Shown here piece after piece: positions 28,049 to 37,501 of a stretch of 64,000 nucleotides of DNA (positions within the stretch are counted from its first letter, which is position 1; the number at the start of each line of letters is the position of its first letter). Under the pieces are notes generated by a model. It searched no databases, was not told the origin of the DNA, and saw only the letters and a list, made by a program, of their open reading frames with translations. The translations under genes and the position numbers were made by a program. The DNA is taken from assembly GCF_017497985.1 (NCBI RefSeq), contig NZ_JAGDFV010000002.1:98863-162862 (forward strand), read 5' to 3'. The stretch comes from Meiothermus sp. CFH 77666 (GTDB lineage: Bacteria; Deinococcota; Deinococci; Deinococcales; Thermaceae).

Positions 28049-29641
28049 ATGATTAATAACCGAAACAACCTCGCCATCTTGGTCTTTCTTGCTATGGCCC
28101 TCCTTGGTACGGCTTGCGACCAGGTTGCCCAGGTACCCACTCCACCTACGCCCGGTACCCCTTCTCCCACCGATCCCGCCAACGCTATCTATGTGCGTGC
28201 AGGTGCTAGTAATGGCAACGGTACGGCTAGCAGCCCGTACGGAACCATTGGCGAGGCGGTGCGTAAGGCCAAAGCTGGCGATACCATTCGAGTAGCTGCG
28301 GGCACTTACCGGGAAACGGTGCGTATTGACAAACGCCTTACGCTGATTGGTGACCCTGGTGCGACCATCAAAGGTTCGGAGGTGTGGGAAGGCTGGGTGC
28401 GGGAAGGCAGTTACTGGACGAAGCCTTACAACCCTACCTTCTATAGGCCGCTGCGAGGTGTTTGCAGAAGCAGCAGCAACAGTCGTTGCCTTTACCCTGA
28501 TCAAGTTTTTATAGATGGACAGCCGCAATTCCAAGAAACCAGCCTCGAGCAGGTGGGGCCTGGCGACTTCTATGTGGGTAATGGAAAAATTTACCTGGGG
28601 AGCGACCCCTTGGGCCGCACCGTGGAAGTAACTATGCGCTACCGCTGGCTCGAGGGAACCGCCGGGGCAAGCGATGTGGTTATCAAGGGTTTCACTTTCC
28701 GCCACGCGGCGGTGGAGGTGCAGCACGGCGGCATCTACGACGGCGGTGGCCCTCGCTGGCGCATTGAAGGAAACGATATTGCCTACGCCCACGGCGCCGG
28801 TGTGGAAACCGATGGGCCAGGCACACAGGTGCTGAATAATTTGATCCACCACAACGGCCAGATCGGCCTTGTGGGTCAGGGCGAAAACCTGGTTATCCGA
28901 GGCAACAAAGTTTATCAGAATAACACTGAAGATTTCGAACCCGGCTGGGAGGCCGGGGGCAGCAAATGGGCCCTGGTCAAGAATCTGTTGGTCGAGAACA
29001 ACGAATCCTATCAGAACGACGGGCCGGGTTTCTGGTGCGACGTCTACTGCAACGGGGTGACCTTTCGTGGCAACCGATTGCACCACAACACGGGCCCCGG
29101 AATCCTGTTTGAAATCAGCAGGAGCTGCACCATGGAAAACAACCAGGCCTGGGAAAACGGTTTTGGCTTTCCCAACTGGGGTTGGGGGGCAGGTCTGGTG
29201 GTGCAGAATTCCTCTGGCTGTACGGTGCGAGGCAACGTAGTGGCCTGGAATGCCGATGGCATTTCGGTAGTTCAACAAGATCGGGATGATTACACCGAGG
29301 TTACCGGCAACCGGGTCGAAAACAATACCATCGCGGTGAAGGCCACCGGCCAACTGTCGTTGGTTATGGCCTGGTTATCCGATATTTCCAATAAGACCCT
29401 TTATACCAATGGCACCAATAGCGGCGATCAAAACCGTTTCTATCGTGAACCGACCGTATCGACCCAGAGTGTGACCTACCGGGCGCAGCTGGCCTGGATT
29501 ACCGAGATGGACAGCCTGGCACAGTTCAAGGCCACCCCTGGTGGTGGACCCAACAGCCGTGACCTGGATCGCAATGAGCTCAATGGGATTTTGAGTGCCG
29601 CTGGTGTTCCCCTTGTGCCTGAGCGAACCACGGTTCGCTAA
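28049..29641 (+). CDS. Right-handed beta-helix lipoprotein
   Basis: ATG 28049 is chosen because it gives a lipoprotein signal (NRNNLAILVFLAMALLGTACDQ, cysteine in the lipobox) and a GGTGAG site; the ORF is open further upstream. The 530-residue mature protein has a Pro/Thr-rich linker, a DUF1565-like start (AIYVRAGASNGNGTASSPYGTIGEAVRKAKAGDTIRVAAG) and repeated beta-helix coils with N-x-I patterns (NDIAYAHG, NNLIHHNG, NKVYQNN, NNESYQND, NRLHHNT, NQAWEN, NVVAWNA). Such proteins act as polysaccharide lyases, epimerases or binding proteins. Its place in the cluster suggests a role in modifying the surface polymer. Confidence 0.82.
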   Translation: MINNRNNLAILVFLAMALLGTACDQVAQVPTPPTPGTPSPTDPANAIYVRAGASNGNGTASSPYGTIGEAVRKAKAGDTIRVAAGTYRETVRIDKRLTLIGDPGATIKGSEVWEGWVREGSYWTKPYNPTFYRPLRGVCRSSSNSRCLYPDQVFIDGQPQFQETSLEQVGPGDFYVGNGKIYLGSDPLGRTVEVTMRYRWLEGTAGASDVVIKGFTFRHAAVEVQHGGIYDGGGPRWRIEGNDIAYAHGAGVETDGPGTQVLNNLIHHNGQIGLVGQGENLVIRGNKVYQNNTEDFEPGWEAGGSKWALVKNLLVENNESYQNDGPGFWCDVYCNGVTFRGNRLHHNTGPGILFEISRSCTMENNQAWENGFGFPNWGWGAGLVVQNSSGCTVRGNVVAWNADGISVVQQDRDDYTEVTGNRVENNTIAVKATGQLSLVMAWLSDISNKTLYTNGTNSGDQNRFYREPTVSTQSVTYRAQLAWITEMDSLAQFKATPGGGPNSRDLDRNELNGILSAAGVPLVPERTTVR

Positions 29642-30873
29642 GCAAAACGGGCATGGTCGCGTTTACTGAGTAGCTGGCGATACAGACCAAGAATGAATTC
29701 CGTACGCAGGCTCTGCCGTTCAGAAAGAGCGTAGCGGTGAGCTGCTCGTCCCATCTGCTGTCTGAGGTGAGGGTTGGCCTGGAGCTGTCGGATCCCGTCG
29801 GCCAAGGCCCTAACGGTGGCTTGGGGACTTTCTACCGTAACCTTGAAACCCGCATCATCTGGCACGAAGCAGCCCACACCTTGATGGTTAAGGGTAAGAA
29901 TGGGTTTTCCGTGGGCCATGGCCTCAAGCACCACGCTTCCGAAAGAGTCGCGTAAGCTGGTAAATACGAAAGCATCGGCGCTGGCGTATTGCTTTTTTAT
30001 TTCGTGCCAGCTCATCTGACCGAGGAAAGAGACCTTACCATCCAGACCCAGCCTGGAAACTTTGTTTTCCCAGGCCTCTCGCATGGGGCCTTCCCCAGCT
30101 ACCAGCAGCTGCACCGGCAGGTCGGCCACTAGCTTTAGCGCCTCGAGGGCCAGATCAAGGCCCTTGAAGGCTTCGAGTCGCCCGGCCCACAGCAACTGTA
30201 ATTCGGTATTCTGGGGGGGTGGAGGTGGTTCATCAGGCACGTAATCGTCCCGCAAGCCGGTTACGTTCATGAGCATCACGTTCTTGGCGTTGGCAGCCTC
30301 AAGCAATCGGCGGGTTTCGTGGTTGGTAGCCAGAATCGCCGCTGCATTGCGAACCACAGCCCGCATAGAGGGTCGCCATTTGAGGGTGCTAAGATTCAGG
30401 CTTCTGATTTTGTCGAAGTAAACCGAGCGCCCAAGATATCGCTCAAATCCGGCTGGAACCAGATGCCCTCCGCCAACGGGCCCCCACACGAAAGGAACCG
30501 GAAGCTGCCAAAGTAGCGGGGGGATGGCTATGGTATTCCAGCTAACATAATGCGACAAATCGAACCCGACCTGCCTGTGCAAGTCTTTGGCAGCCTTCAA
30601 CAGAGCATGTTGCCAAAAAACGTAGTGTATGCGAATAAACCGGTCGTCGGGGGGTTTCCAGGGGTCTAGCCAGTTGGGCAGTGTGACCCAGTGAAAGCGT
30701 AGGTTCGGGTTGGGGTTGGCTTCCAGAAAGGCCTCTACATTGCTGCGATAAACAGGGTGTGTCAGAACCCATACTTCGGCGTGACGGGCCAGCGACAGGG
30801 CCCACGTCCAGGTCACTGCGGGTTCTGAGCCGTGATCCGGGCTGCAAGCATGTCCAGCTAATAAGATTCGCAT
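29638..30873 (-). CDS. Family 4 glycosyltransferase
   Basis: Start ATG 30873 (MRILLAGHACSPDHGSEPAVTW) is chosen; the ORF is open 32 codons upstream without homology to a start. The 411-residue GT-B protein has the N-terminal GSEPAVTW loop, WGPVGGGHLVP, LLWAGRLEAFKGLDLALEAL, LLVAGEGPMRE and the C-terminal LRDSFGSVVLEAMAHGKPIL (the E-x7-E motif with Asp in first place). It adds a sugar from a nucleotide-sugar donor in polysaccharide assembly. It ends four bases into the stop of the beta-helix gene (tail-to-tail). Confidence 0.9.
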   Translation of the reverse strand: MRILLAGHACSPDHGSEPAVTWTWALSLARHAEVWVLTHPVYRSNVEAFLEANPNPNLRFHWVTLPNWLDPWKPPDDRFIRIHYVFWQHALLKAAKDLHRQVGFDLSHYVSWNTIAIPPLLWQLPVPFVWGPVGGGHLVPAGFERYLGRSVYFDKIRSLNLSTLKWRPSMRAVVRNAAAILATNHETRRLLEAANAKNVMLMNVTGLRDDYVPDEPPPPPQNTELQLLWAGRLEAFKGLDLALEALKLVADLPVQLLVAGEGPMREAWENKVSRLGLDGKVSFLGQMSWHEIKKQYASADAFVFTSLRDSFGSVVLEAMAHGKPILTLNHQGVGCFVPDDAGFKVTVESPQATVRALADGIRQLQANPHLRQQMGRAAHRYALSERQSLRTEFILGLYRQLLSKRDHARFA

Positions 30874-30961
30874 AAGTTCTAGGTATAGTACACTGCGCCG
30901 AAAAAGCGAACACCCCAGACAACCAGGAGCGACTAGAATACCTCTAGGCGGGGTATGAACC

Positions 30962-32314
30962 ATGCTCAAACTTTTTTTGTTGGCAATTAGTGCCCTATTT
31001 CTTGGCTATACCTTGATGGGCAAGGGCTTTGCTTACATAGGTGTATCACCTTTGTACGTTGCGGAAGGGGCATTACTGTTGGGCTTGATATTAGCAACCC
31101 TCAATCCCAGCATTCTACAAAGGGCCTTGACCTGGCCCATGGTCTTAATTGTTCCATTCTTCACCTGGAGCCTTTTACAGACGTTGCCGTATCTGAGCAA
31201 CTACGGCCTGAACGCACTACGGGATGCAGCGATCTGGGGATACGCCCTGTTTGCAATACTTATATATGGAGTGATTCTAAAAAACCACTCCTCCTTTTTT
31301 ATCCTGATTCGGTATTACCGCTATTATGCGCTCTTTTTCCCACTGATGATCCTTCCACTGATAGCGACCGACCCCTTAAACATCACCCTGCCGAGTCTTC
31401 CCGGTACCCAGATACCATTGGTGGTCGTAAAGTTCGGTGATATTGGTGTGCACCTGGCCGGGGCGGCAATTTTCGTTTTACTGGGTTTGGGAGGAAACCT
31501 GCGGTGGTCGTTATTACACACCCCGATTTGGGTGCTGGGTGCAACGGTTGTTTTTGGCCTTACCGCAGCGGCCAATCGGGGAGGGGCAGTTTCTTTTGTG
31601 ATGGCCGTACTGCCAGCTCTGGCCTCGCTTTTCCCCAGGATTAATGCGCGCCTGGTGGGCTATGCGGTGGGGTTTTTGTTGAGCTTCGCACTTTTTGGTT
31701 TAGCTTCGATGGTGTTTCTTTCCTCGGTGCAGGTGGTGGGCTCGAGGTCGGTGAGCATAGAACAGATCACCACTAACTTCATAAGCATCGTACTGCCTGG
31801 CGTAAGCGATGCCGGGAATGTGGAAGCCAATCGCCGCTGGCGACTGAAATGGTGGGAAAAAATCGTTGGCTACACCTTTTTCGGATCCTATTTCTGGACC
31901 GGCAAGGGCTATGGCATCAACCTAGCCACATCCGATGGTTTCCAGGTTGACAAGCAGGAGTCCCTGCGAAGTCCCCATAATGGCCATCTGAATATCCTGG
32001 CTCGCTCCGGTGTGCCGGGGCTAGCGCTGTGGCTTACCTTGCTGATTGGCTGGGCATGGGCGGTGCTAAGGGCTCGGCGCCTGGCGGCCCGGAACGGTGA
32101 CCATTTATGGGCGGGGCTTTTCTTGTGGTTGTTCTGTTATTGGTTGGCATTTGTGGTTAACGCCAGCTTTGATGTTTTTTTGGAGGGGCCGATGGGGGGG
32201 GTACCGTTCTGGTTGCTGACGGGTTTGGGCTTTGCGGCTACGGTGGTTTATGCCAATCCTGCAAGCCGCCCCAGGTTGGGACAGGCCTTGGGTTTGGAGA
32301 GTCGTGTAGCCTAG
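30962..32314 (+). CDS. Wzy/O-antigen-ligase-like polymerase
   Basis: The 450-residue membrane protein has about 11 helices and the O-antigen ligase/polymerase pattern: a large extracytoplasmic loop between late helices with SPHNGHLNILARSGVPGLALWLTLLIGWAW, where SPHN is the typical conserved motif. It is divergent from the glycosyltransferase at 30873. It likely polymerises the repeating units flipped by the Wzx-like protein. AT-rich codons (TTG, ATA, TTA) set it apart from the surrounding housekeeping genes. Confidence 0.8.
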   Translation: MLKLFLLAISALFLGYTLMGKGFAYIGVSPLYVAEGALLLGLILATLNPSILQRALTWPMVLIVPFFTWSLLQTLPYLSNYGLNALRDAAIWGYALFAILIYGVILKNHSSFFILIRYYRYYALFFPLMILPLIATDPLNITLPSLPGTQIPLVVVKFGDIGVHLAGAAIFVLLGLGGNLRWSLLHTPIWVLGATVVFGLTAAANRGGAVSFVMAVLPALASLFPRINARLVGYAVGFLLSFALFGLASMVFLSSVQVVGSRSVSIEQITTNFISIVLPGVSDAGNVEANRRWRLKWWEKIVGYTFFGSYFWTGKGYGINLATSDGFQVDKQESLRSPHNGHLNILARSGVPGLALWLTLLIGWAWAVLRARRLAARNGDHLWAGLFLWLFCYWLAFVVNASFDVFLEGPMGGVPFWLLTGLGFAATVVYANPASRPRLGQALGLESRVA

Positions 32315-32448
32315 CGTCTGTCTCGATGATAGCGCCTGGATACAATACGGGGCTACCGTAGCCAAATACGTGCCGGGTTTGATCTGGGTGCACTAAAGCG
32401 GCGCTTCCAAGCAGATTGTTGTACCGTTGAAGCCGAATCCGGCCGCCC

Positions 32449-33546
32449 TTATTGTGCGGAGCGGCTTTTGCGCCACCGGCGGTACAGCAGAATCGAGCTC
32501 CAGATGATCAGCAAACTTAGCAGGTGAAAAGCGGTGCCTGCCCAGATATTGGAGGTGAGTTCCGGATAGTCGAGCAGGTTATACAAGGGCACCATGACGA
32601 TTAGGTGCCAGGTGAACGTCCATAGCGAGGCCGAACCCAGCGGGATCAGCAGCCAGCCGGTGGCTTTATTGAGAGGCTTCCAAAACCAGGTGATTAGAAG
32701 GTAAAAAGCTTGCAGATACAAGGCTACCAGCAAAAGCCTGGGCCAGACCAGAAGTTGTTGCGGATCATCACCGATCGCCACTTTGTCAAGTTGGGGCCAT
32801 AGACCGTTGACCTTCACAACTATGAACAAAGCAGCGGTCAGGAAGATGAGCCCGCTCAGGCCGTCGCGCACGTAGGGGATCTGGGCCCAAAACCGACTCA
32901 GGCGTTCGCGGTGAAAACCTATAATCAGACCGCCAAAGAACAGCAGTTGCCAGGCAGGCTCAAAAAACAAAGTGCTGATGGGTACATCCACTGCACCGGG
33001 ATAAGTTTGGCTGAGTGCGTAGGTGGTCAGGCTGGCCAACACCACAGCCCAGGTGTAGCCCCGGAATATGAAAAAGATCGCCAGCGGGGTTAGCAGCATA
33101 AAGAACACATACAGCGCCAAAATGCCGGAGCCGTTGTAGCTGTTATAAAGGGTCAAGGCGCCAGCCATAAACTCGAGTAGGTTTTGCGATTTATCCCACT
33201 CTTCGTACCAGACATGAAGGCCCCAGTAGCTAGCAAAGACGAACCCAAGGCAGATCAGAACTGTCGTCCTGTACAAGACCCAGGTGCGCATCAGGACGTG
33301 CTCGAGGGATTTGCCCAAACCCTGACGGGCGACCAGGATGCCCAGTGTCAAACCCGATATGAAGTAGAAGCCCTCGGCAGCGCTAATGTAATAGTTGCCA
33401 CGACCGGTAATGGAATAAAACCAGGAGGTTTCGCTTCCAATGTGGTCAATGATCATTACGAAAAGCGCGAAGCCGCGCAGCCAGTCAATGCGTAAATCAC
33501 GCTTGGAGGTGCTTGGGTAATACATTTGTGCGAGCCATCGTGGCAT
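32449..33546 (-). CDS. OpgC-like membrane acyltransferase
   Basis: The start at ATG 33546 follows TAGAAT by seven bases; the ORF is open 25 codons upstream. The 365-residue protein has about ten membrane helices and the OpgC N-terminus RIDWLRGFALFVMIIDHIGSETSW, with SAAEGFYFISGLTLGILV. OpgC adds succinyl groups to periplasmic glucans; relatives add acyl groups to surface polymers. It is probably a modifying enzyme for the polysaccharide of this cluster. Confidence 0.82.
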   Translation of the reverse strand: MPRWLAQMYYPSTSKRDLRIDWLRGFALFVMIIDHIGSETSWFYSITGRGNYYISAAEGFYFISGLTLGILVARQGLGKSLEHVLMRTWVLYRTTVLICLGFVFASYWGLHVWYEEWDKSQNLLEFMAGALTLYNSYNGSGILALYVFFMLLTPLAIFFIFRGYTWAVVLASLTTYALSQTYPGAVDVPISTLFFEPAWQLLFFGGLIIGFHRERLSRFWAQIPYVRDGLSGLIFLTAALFIVVKVNGLWPQLDKVAIGDDPQQLLVWPRLLLVALYLQAFYLLITWFWKPLNKATGWLLIPLGSASLWTFTWHLIVMVPLYNLLDYPELTSNIWAGTAFHLLSLLIIWSSILLYRRWRKSRSAQ

Positions 33547-33756
33547 ATGACCCATTCTAAGCACACCGAAGGCCACGTACGGATGCTTTTGACCCTTCGC
33601 GGTATGACATGATAGGTACAATCGAACCAGGGAGACATTGTAGCCAAGGTGGCTCTTGCGGCTCTGCTTGCATGGTTTAGGTCAAGTTTCTCGGAGGATG
33701 ATTTTGGATAGTTTAGACCGATTCTTAAGGCGTACTTTGCACAAGGAGAAATTTTC

Positions 33757-34683
33757 GTGAACCCGTATACCCGGCCACTGCACGCTCTGCGAAGCTTGTT
33801 GTTCAGGAACTTCCGGCTAGTGAAAGCCTTGGGCCAATTGCCAGACCGACGTACGGTGGTTTTGAACTACCATTCGGTGCGATCTAACAACCTTCTCTTC
33901 AACTCTACCCCAACCGATGTCTTCGAGCAGCATCTGGCCTGGCTGGCGGCCCACTGTGAGGTGGTGGATTTTTCAGAGGTACTGGAGCCGATAGCATCCA
34001 ACCGGCCCCGGGTCGCCCTGGTCTTCGACGACGGCTTCCTGGATAATCTGCAACATGCTGTGCCACTTCTAAAAAAGTATGGTCTAAGGGCCACTTTTTT
34101 CGTTTCGACGGGTTTTTTGCGGCGCGATCCTGTCATCTTGGATATATTCGCCCGGGTCTTTCAGACTAATGCCGAGGATTTCCTGGACACGGAGGCTCTC
34201 CGGGAGCTGTTTGCAGCCGGGATGCTGGTAGGAGCGCACACCCACACCCACCGCAACCTGCGCAGTCTGCCTCCTTACGAACAGGAAGAGGAGCTCCGGC
34301 TGAGTAAGGAAATCCTCGAGCAAACCCTGGGGGCTCCGGTTAATGCCCTGGCGTACCCTTTTGGCGTACCGGGCAAGGCCTTCGATCTGACGACCTGTTC
34401 CATTGCAAAGAGATTGGGCTACACCCAGGCCGGTACGGTTTGCTGGCGGGGCCTAAGACCCCAGGACTCGCCCATGCGTGTACCGCGCATTACCGTGGTC
34501 AAGGAAAGCGAACTCGAGCTCGAGGCCATGGTGTACGGCGCACTCGACCCCATTGGGTATTTCCAGGAGTGGCGTTTTGCTTTGCAACAAAGGAACTGGC
34601 AGAGGAAAATCTACGCATACGCTTTGCTAGAAGGGGAGTATTGGGGATTCGCCGAAAGCAGCTGGCTTGTGGGCATGCTTTAG
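33757..34683 (+). CDS. Polysaccharide deacetylase (NodB domain)
   Basis: GTG 33757 follows AAGGAG, and the product has 308 residues. Typical NodB motifs are visible: NYHSV, ALVFDDGFLDNL (catalytic DD), TFFVSTGFL, VGAHTHTHRNLRSL (metal-binding H-x3-H) and ALAYPFG. It removes N- or O-acetyl groups from polysaccharide or its precursor. The following glycosyltransferase gene is 104 bases downstream. Confidence 0.92.
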   Translation: MNPYTRPLHALRSLLFRNFRLVKALGQLPDRRTVVLNYHSVRSNNLLFNSTPTDVFEQHLAWLAAHCEVVDFSEVLEPIASNRPRVALVFDDGFLDNLQHAVPLLKKYGLRATFFVSTGFLRRDPVILDIFARVFQTNAEDFLDTEALRELFAAGMLVGAHTHTHRNLRSLPPYEQEEELRLSKEILEQTLGAPVNALAYPFGVPGKAFDLTTCSIAKRLGYTQAGTVCWRGLRPQDSPMRVPRITVVKESELELEAMVYGALDPIGYFQEWRFALQQRNWQRKIYAYALLEGEYWGFAESSWLVGML

Positions 34684-34787
34684 CGAACTTGAGAATCGCG
34701 TTCATGGCGCGAATGCAAGACATCGACTGTAGAGGATTTGACCGCACACAACCTTGGGGCGGTAAGGTTTTGATAGGGGTGAGTCCA

Positions 34788-35993
34788 ATGAGCCATATAA
34801 GGGTTCTGATCGTTCACAACTTTTACCAGCAGCCAGGGGGCGAAGACCAGGTTTTCCAAGCGGAGAAAACCATGCTGAAGGAAGCGGGTGTGGAGGTTAT
34901 AGAGTACAGCGCCCACAATGACGAGCTGTTCCAGATGGGGCCGCTCGAGCTAGCCCAGGTAACCTTGTGGAACCGCGAGGCTTATCGCCGGATGCGTACC
35001 CTGGCAGCAAAACACAAACCGCACGTGGCGCACGTACACAACACTTTCCCGTTGCTCTCTCCGGCTATTTACCATGCCCTCAAAGCCGAAGGGGTGCCCA
35101 TCGTGCAGACCTTGCACAACTACCGCCTGCTGTGCCTTAACGCAACTTTGTTGCGAGAGGGTCGGGAATGTACGCAATGTGTAGGTAGAAGCATTCCCTG
35201 GCCGGGGGTATGGCATTCGTGCTATCGCAGTAGGGCCGCCTCGAGCGTGGTGGCTTCTATGCTGGTGCTTCACCGACTGCTGCGTACCTGGGCCGATAAA
35301 GTTGACCGCTTCATCGTGTTGACCGAACACAATCGCAAGATGTTCATCCAGGGCGGGCTTAACCCCCAGAAGCTCAGACTCAAGCCCAACTTTGTACACC
35401 CCGATCCCGGTTCGGGTGATGGACAGGGGGGCTACGCTTTGTTTGTGGGTCGGCTGGCTCCCGAAAAGGGGATAGAGGTGTTGCTGAAGGCCTGGATGAG
35501 CCTGGACGTTCCCCTCAAAATTGCTGGGGATGGCCCGCTAGGCCCCTGGGTTGCACAGGCGGTAGAGAGCATGCCACAGGTGCAGTGGCTAGGGCGCAGG
35601 CCTCGTCAGGAAATATTCGAGCTCATGCAAAAGGCCGCTTTTCTGATATTTCCTTCGGTGACCTATGAAGGTTTCCCCATGACATTGGCAGAAGCATTTG
35701 CCACGGGGCTTCCAGTCATCGGTAGCAACTATGGTTCGATGCCCCAGGTAATCAAAGAGAAGCAGAATGGTCTTTTGTTTGAAGTGCGTAATCCTGCAGA
35801 CCTGGCTGAAAAAGTTCGTTGGCTTGTCAATCAGCCAAACAAACTGGCCGAGATGCGGTTGCAGGCCCGTCGAGAGTTTGAAACCCACTATTCCGCCAAA
35901 CAAAATTTGCAGATGCTTCTCAATATATACGCAGAAGCTGCAGGCACGAACTGGCCAGAACAAACCTCCAAAGGCTATTTGTCTAGTACATAG
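34788..35993 (+). CDS. Family 4 glycosyltransferase
   Basis: The start at ATG 34788 begins MSHIRVLIVHNFYQQPGGEDQVF. The 401-residue protein has the GT4 N-terminus with GGEDQVF, HVAHVHNTFPLLSPAIYHALK, PIVQTLHNYRLLCLNATLLREGRECTQCVGRS, FVGRLAPEKGIEVLLKAWMSL, KIAGDGPLG and SVTYEGFPMTLAEAFATGLPVIGS (E-x7-E). It is the last polysaccharide gene before the repeat and IS region. Confidence 0.93.
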   Translation: MSHIRVLIVHNFYQQPGGEDQVFQAEKTMLKEAGVEVIEYSAHNDELFQMGPLELAQVTLWNREAYRRMRTLAAKHKPHVAHVHNTFPLLSPAIYHALKAEGVPIVQTLHNYRLLCLNATLLREGRECTQCVGRSIPWPGVWHSCYRSRAASSVVASMLVLHRLLRTWADKVDRFIVLTEHNRKMFIQGGLNPQKLRLKPNFVHPDPGSGDGQGGYALFVGRLAPEKGIEVLLKAWMSLDVPLKIAGDGPLGPWVAQAVESMPQVQWLGRRPRQEIFELMQKAAFLIFPSVTYEGFPMTLAEAFATGLPVIGSNYGSMPQVIKEKQNGLLFEVRNPADLAEKVRWLVNQPNKLAEMRLQARREFETHYSAKQNLQMLLNIYAEAAGTNWPEQTSKGYLSST

Positions 35994-35996
35994 CCG

Positions 35997-36157
35997 GGCT
36001 TTTATCGTTTTCCCCTTTCCCTCTCCCCTTGCGGGAGAGGGTGGCGACAGCGCTGGCTAGTTTGGCGCCCCTTTGGCCAAATAAAGCAATTCAGGCGGAA
36101 ACCACTGTCGCCGGGTGAGGGGTTGAAGCGACGATGCCCAGCCAAATGATAAGAGCC
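35997..36157. repeat. 161-bp inverted-repeat element (copy 2)
   Basis: It has the same length as the copy at 2379-2539 and nearly the same sequence, and is again bounded by GGCTTTTATC and GATAAGAGCC. The flanks show no clear target duplication. It starts just after the glycosyltransferase stop codon. Confidence 0.8.
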
Positions 36158-36372
36158 TGCCCTATTGGGGCAGCGGTATTCTCTCCGAAAACCGCTTCAA
36201 GTACACTTACGGTACAGGCTTTTATCATGCAGGGTTACAGGCGTGGCCGCTCCTCCCTGTGGCCACTGCTCTGTCCAGGACAAGACTTTTTGCGGCCGGA
36301 TGGCTCAAAAAATGTGAAGAGCGCTCTAATCACATATGAAAGCTGTTTTCATCCCCACTCCGTCACCGTATC
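36158..36372. other. Intergenic region with inverted copy of a dispersed repeat
   Basis: No gene is seen. Positions 36271-36306 are an inverted copy of the repeat at 10247-10281, and the homology continues to about 36325. Confidence 0.5.
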
Positions 36373-36496
36373 TAAGTGCCTCCCATCTATGTTTTGGATA
36401 ATGGCATGATCGAAAATCATTCGGGTATTGCGCACAGAGCATGATTTTCTAACGCAGCCTGGATTCATCTCTAGACCTTATAGGGGCGCAACTTAA
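36373..36496. repeat. 124-bp stop-codon-bearing repeat (copy 2)
   Basis: It begins TAAGTGCCTCCC and ends GGCGCAACTTAA. The central hairpin is weakened by a change of CCCGG to CACAG. Immediately downstream a transposase remnant begins without a start codon, so the element may have inserted in or at the edge of that IS. Confidence 0.8.
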
Positions 36497-37356
36497 CCCG
36501 GATACCCGATTCCCTCGAGTACTTGAAAACGCAACATCGCTGGCAAGACCTGCTGCTGATCTGCTTGATGGCGGTGGGGGCTGGGCGGCACAACATCCCG
36601 GCCATCAGCCAGTGGGAGAAGGATCATCGCGCTCTCCTGCTCAACCAGGTGGGTATCCGTACCCGCCTGGGCCACCCTCTACCGTTGCTTCCAGTCCCTC
36701 TCAAAGCAGCTCGACGCCCTCCAGTCCGCCTTGCTTGACTGGGCCCAGGAGGTATGGCAGACCCTGTTTGCCCCTGGCTGAACAGGCCCGCCAGGGCTCT
36801 GTCCCGACAGGGGATCGTCCTGTCGCTGCGGATGGGAAACACCTGCGGGGCAGCCGACGCCGGGGAGGCAGCGGCGGCGCATGGACGGGTGGTACGCATG
36901 GAGGGGCTGGGGGTGGACTGGATACTGACGGGGGATGCCGCTTTGTGCAACCCGGAGCTGGCTGCAGCGGTGGTGGAGCGAAAGGGGGAAGAGAACCAGG
37001 CGAAGCTCTAGGGACTGATCTGGTGGGCTATTGCCAGCTACCAGACCACGGATCAACACATCCAGCACCAGGTACGGAGGGATGCAACAGAGGGTTGTGG
37101 CAAGAATACCGGGGAGCTACGGGAGGAGACCGCCTATGCGCTGACTCGTCCGTGGGGGGGACATTGGGAGGTGGAGAACCACCTACACCACAAGTGAGAC
37201 ACGGTGTTGGGAAGCTGCAAGGGGGCGGTGGGGTTGATGTACTTACGGGATGTCATCCTGAACCTCTTGCATCTCAAAAAGTGGCCGGTGTTGCGCACGG
37301 TTAGAAAGTTCTCGGTGAATCCCCAAGTTCTACTCAGGCTAATCCGAGGGTTGTGA
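36497..37356 (+). pseudogene. ISAs1-family transposase remnant
   Basis: Pieces of an ISAs1-type DDE transposase appear in order but in shifting frames: LKTQHRWQDLLLICLMAVGAG...ISQWEKDH, then ATLYRCFQSLSKQLDALQSALLDWA, VAADGKHLRGSRR (the DGKTLRGS site), MEGLGVDWILTGDAALCNPELA (the TGDA site), and HWEVENHLHHK-stop-DTVLGS...LRDVILNLL (the HWxIEN-LHW end). Several frameshifts and in-frame stops make it inactive, and the 5' end is missing. It marks the left border of the pan/coa segment. Confidence 0.85.
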
Positions 37357-37501
37357 TAAAAGCCTAGGCCGGAGACGGCGGGGCTGGAGTTCATCGGGCT
37401 GCACCCCTGAAAGCACCCCACGGAAAGCCTGTCATCATCGCCGACCCAGGATGGGGGTAAATCGGTGGAAGGGCGCTTGGGGTAACATCTAGGCGGAGTT
37501 T

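Noticed and set aside
36497..37356. Active insertion sequence
   Set aside because: Several frameshifts, in-frame stops and a missing start show that the transposase is dead.
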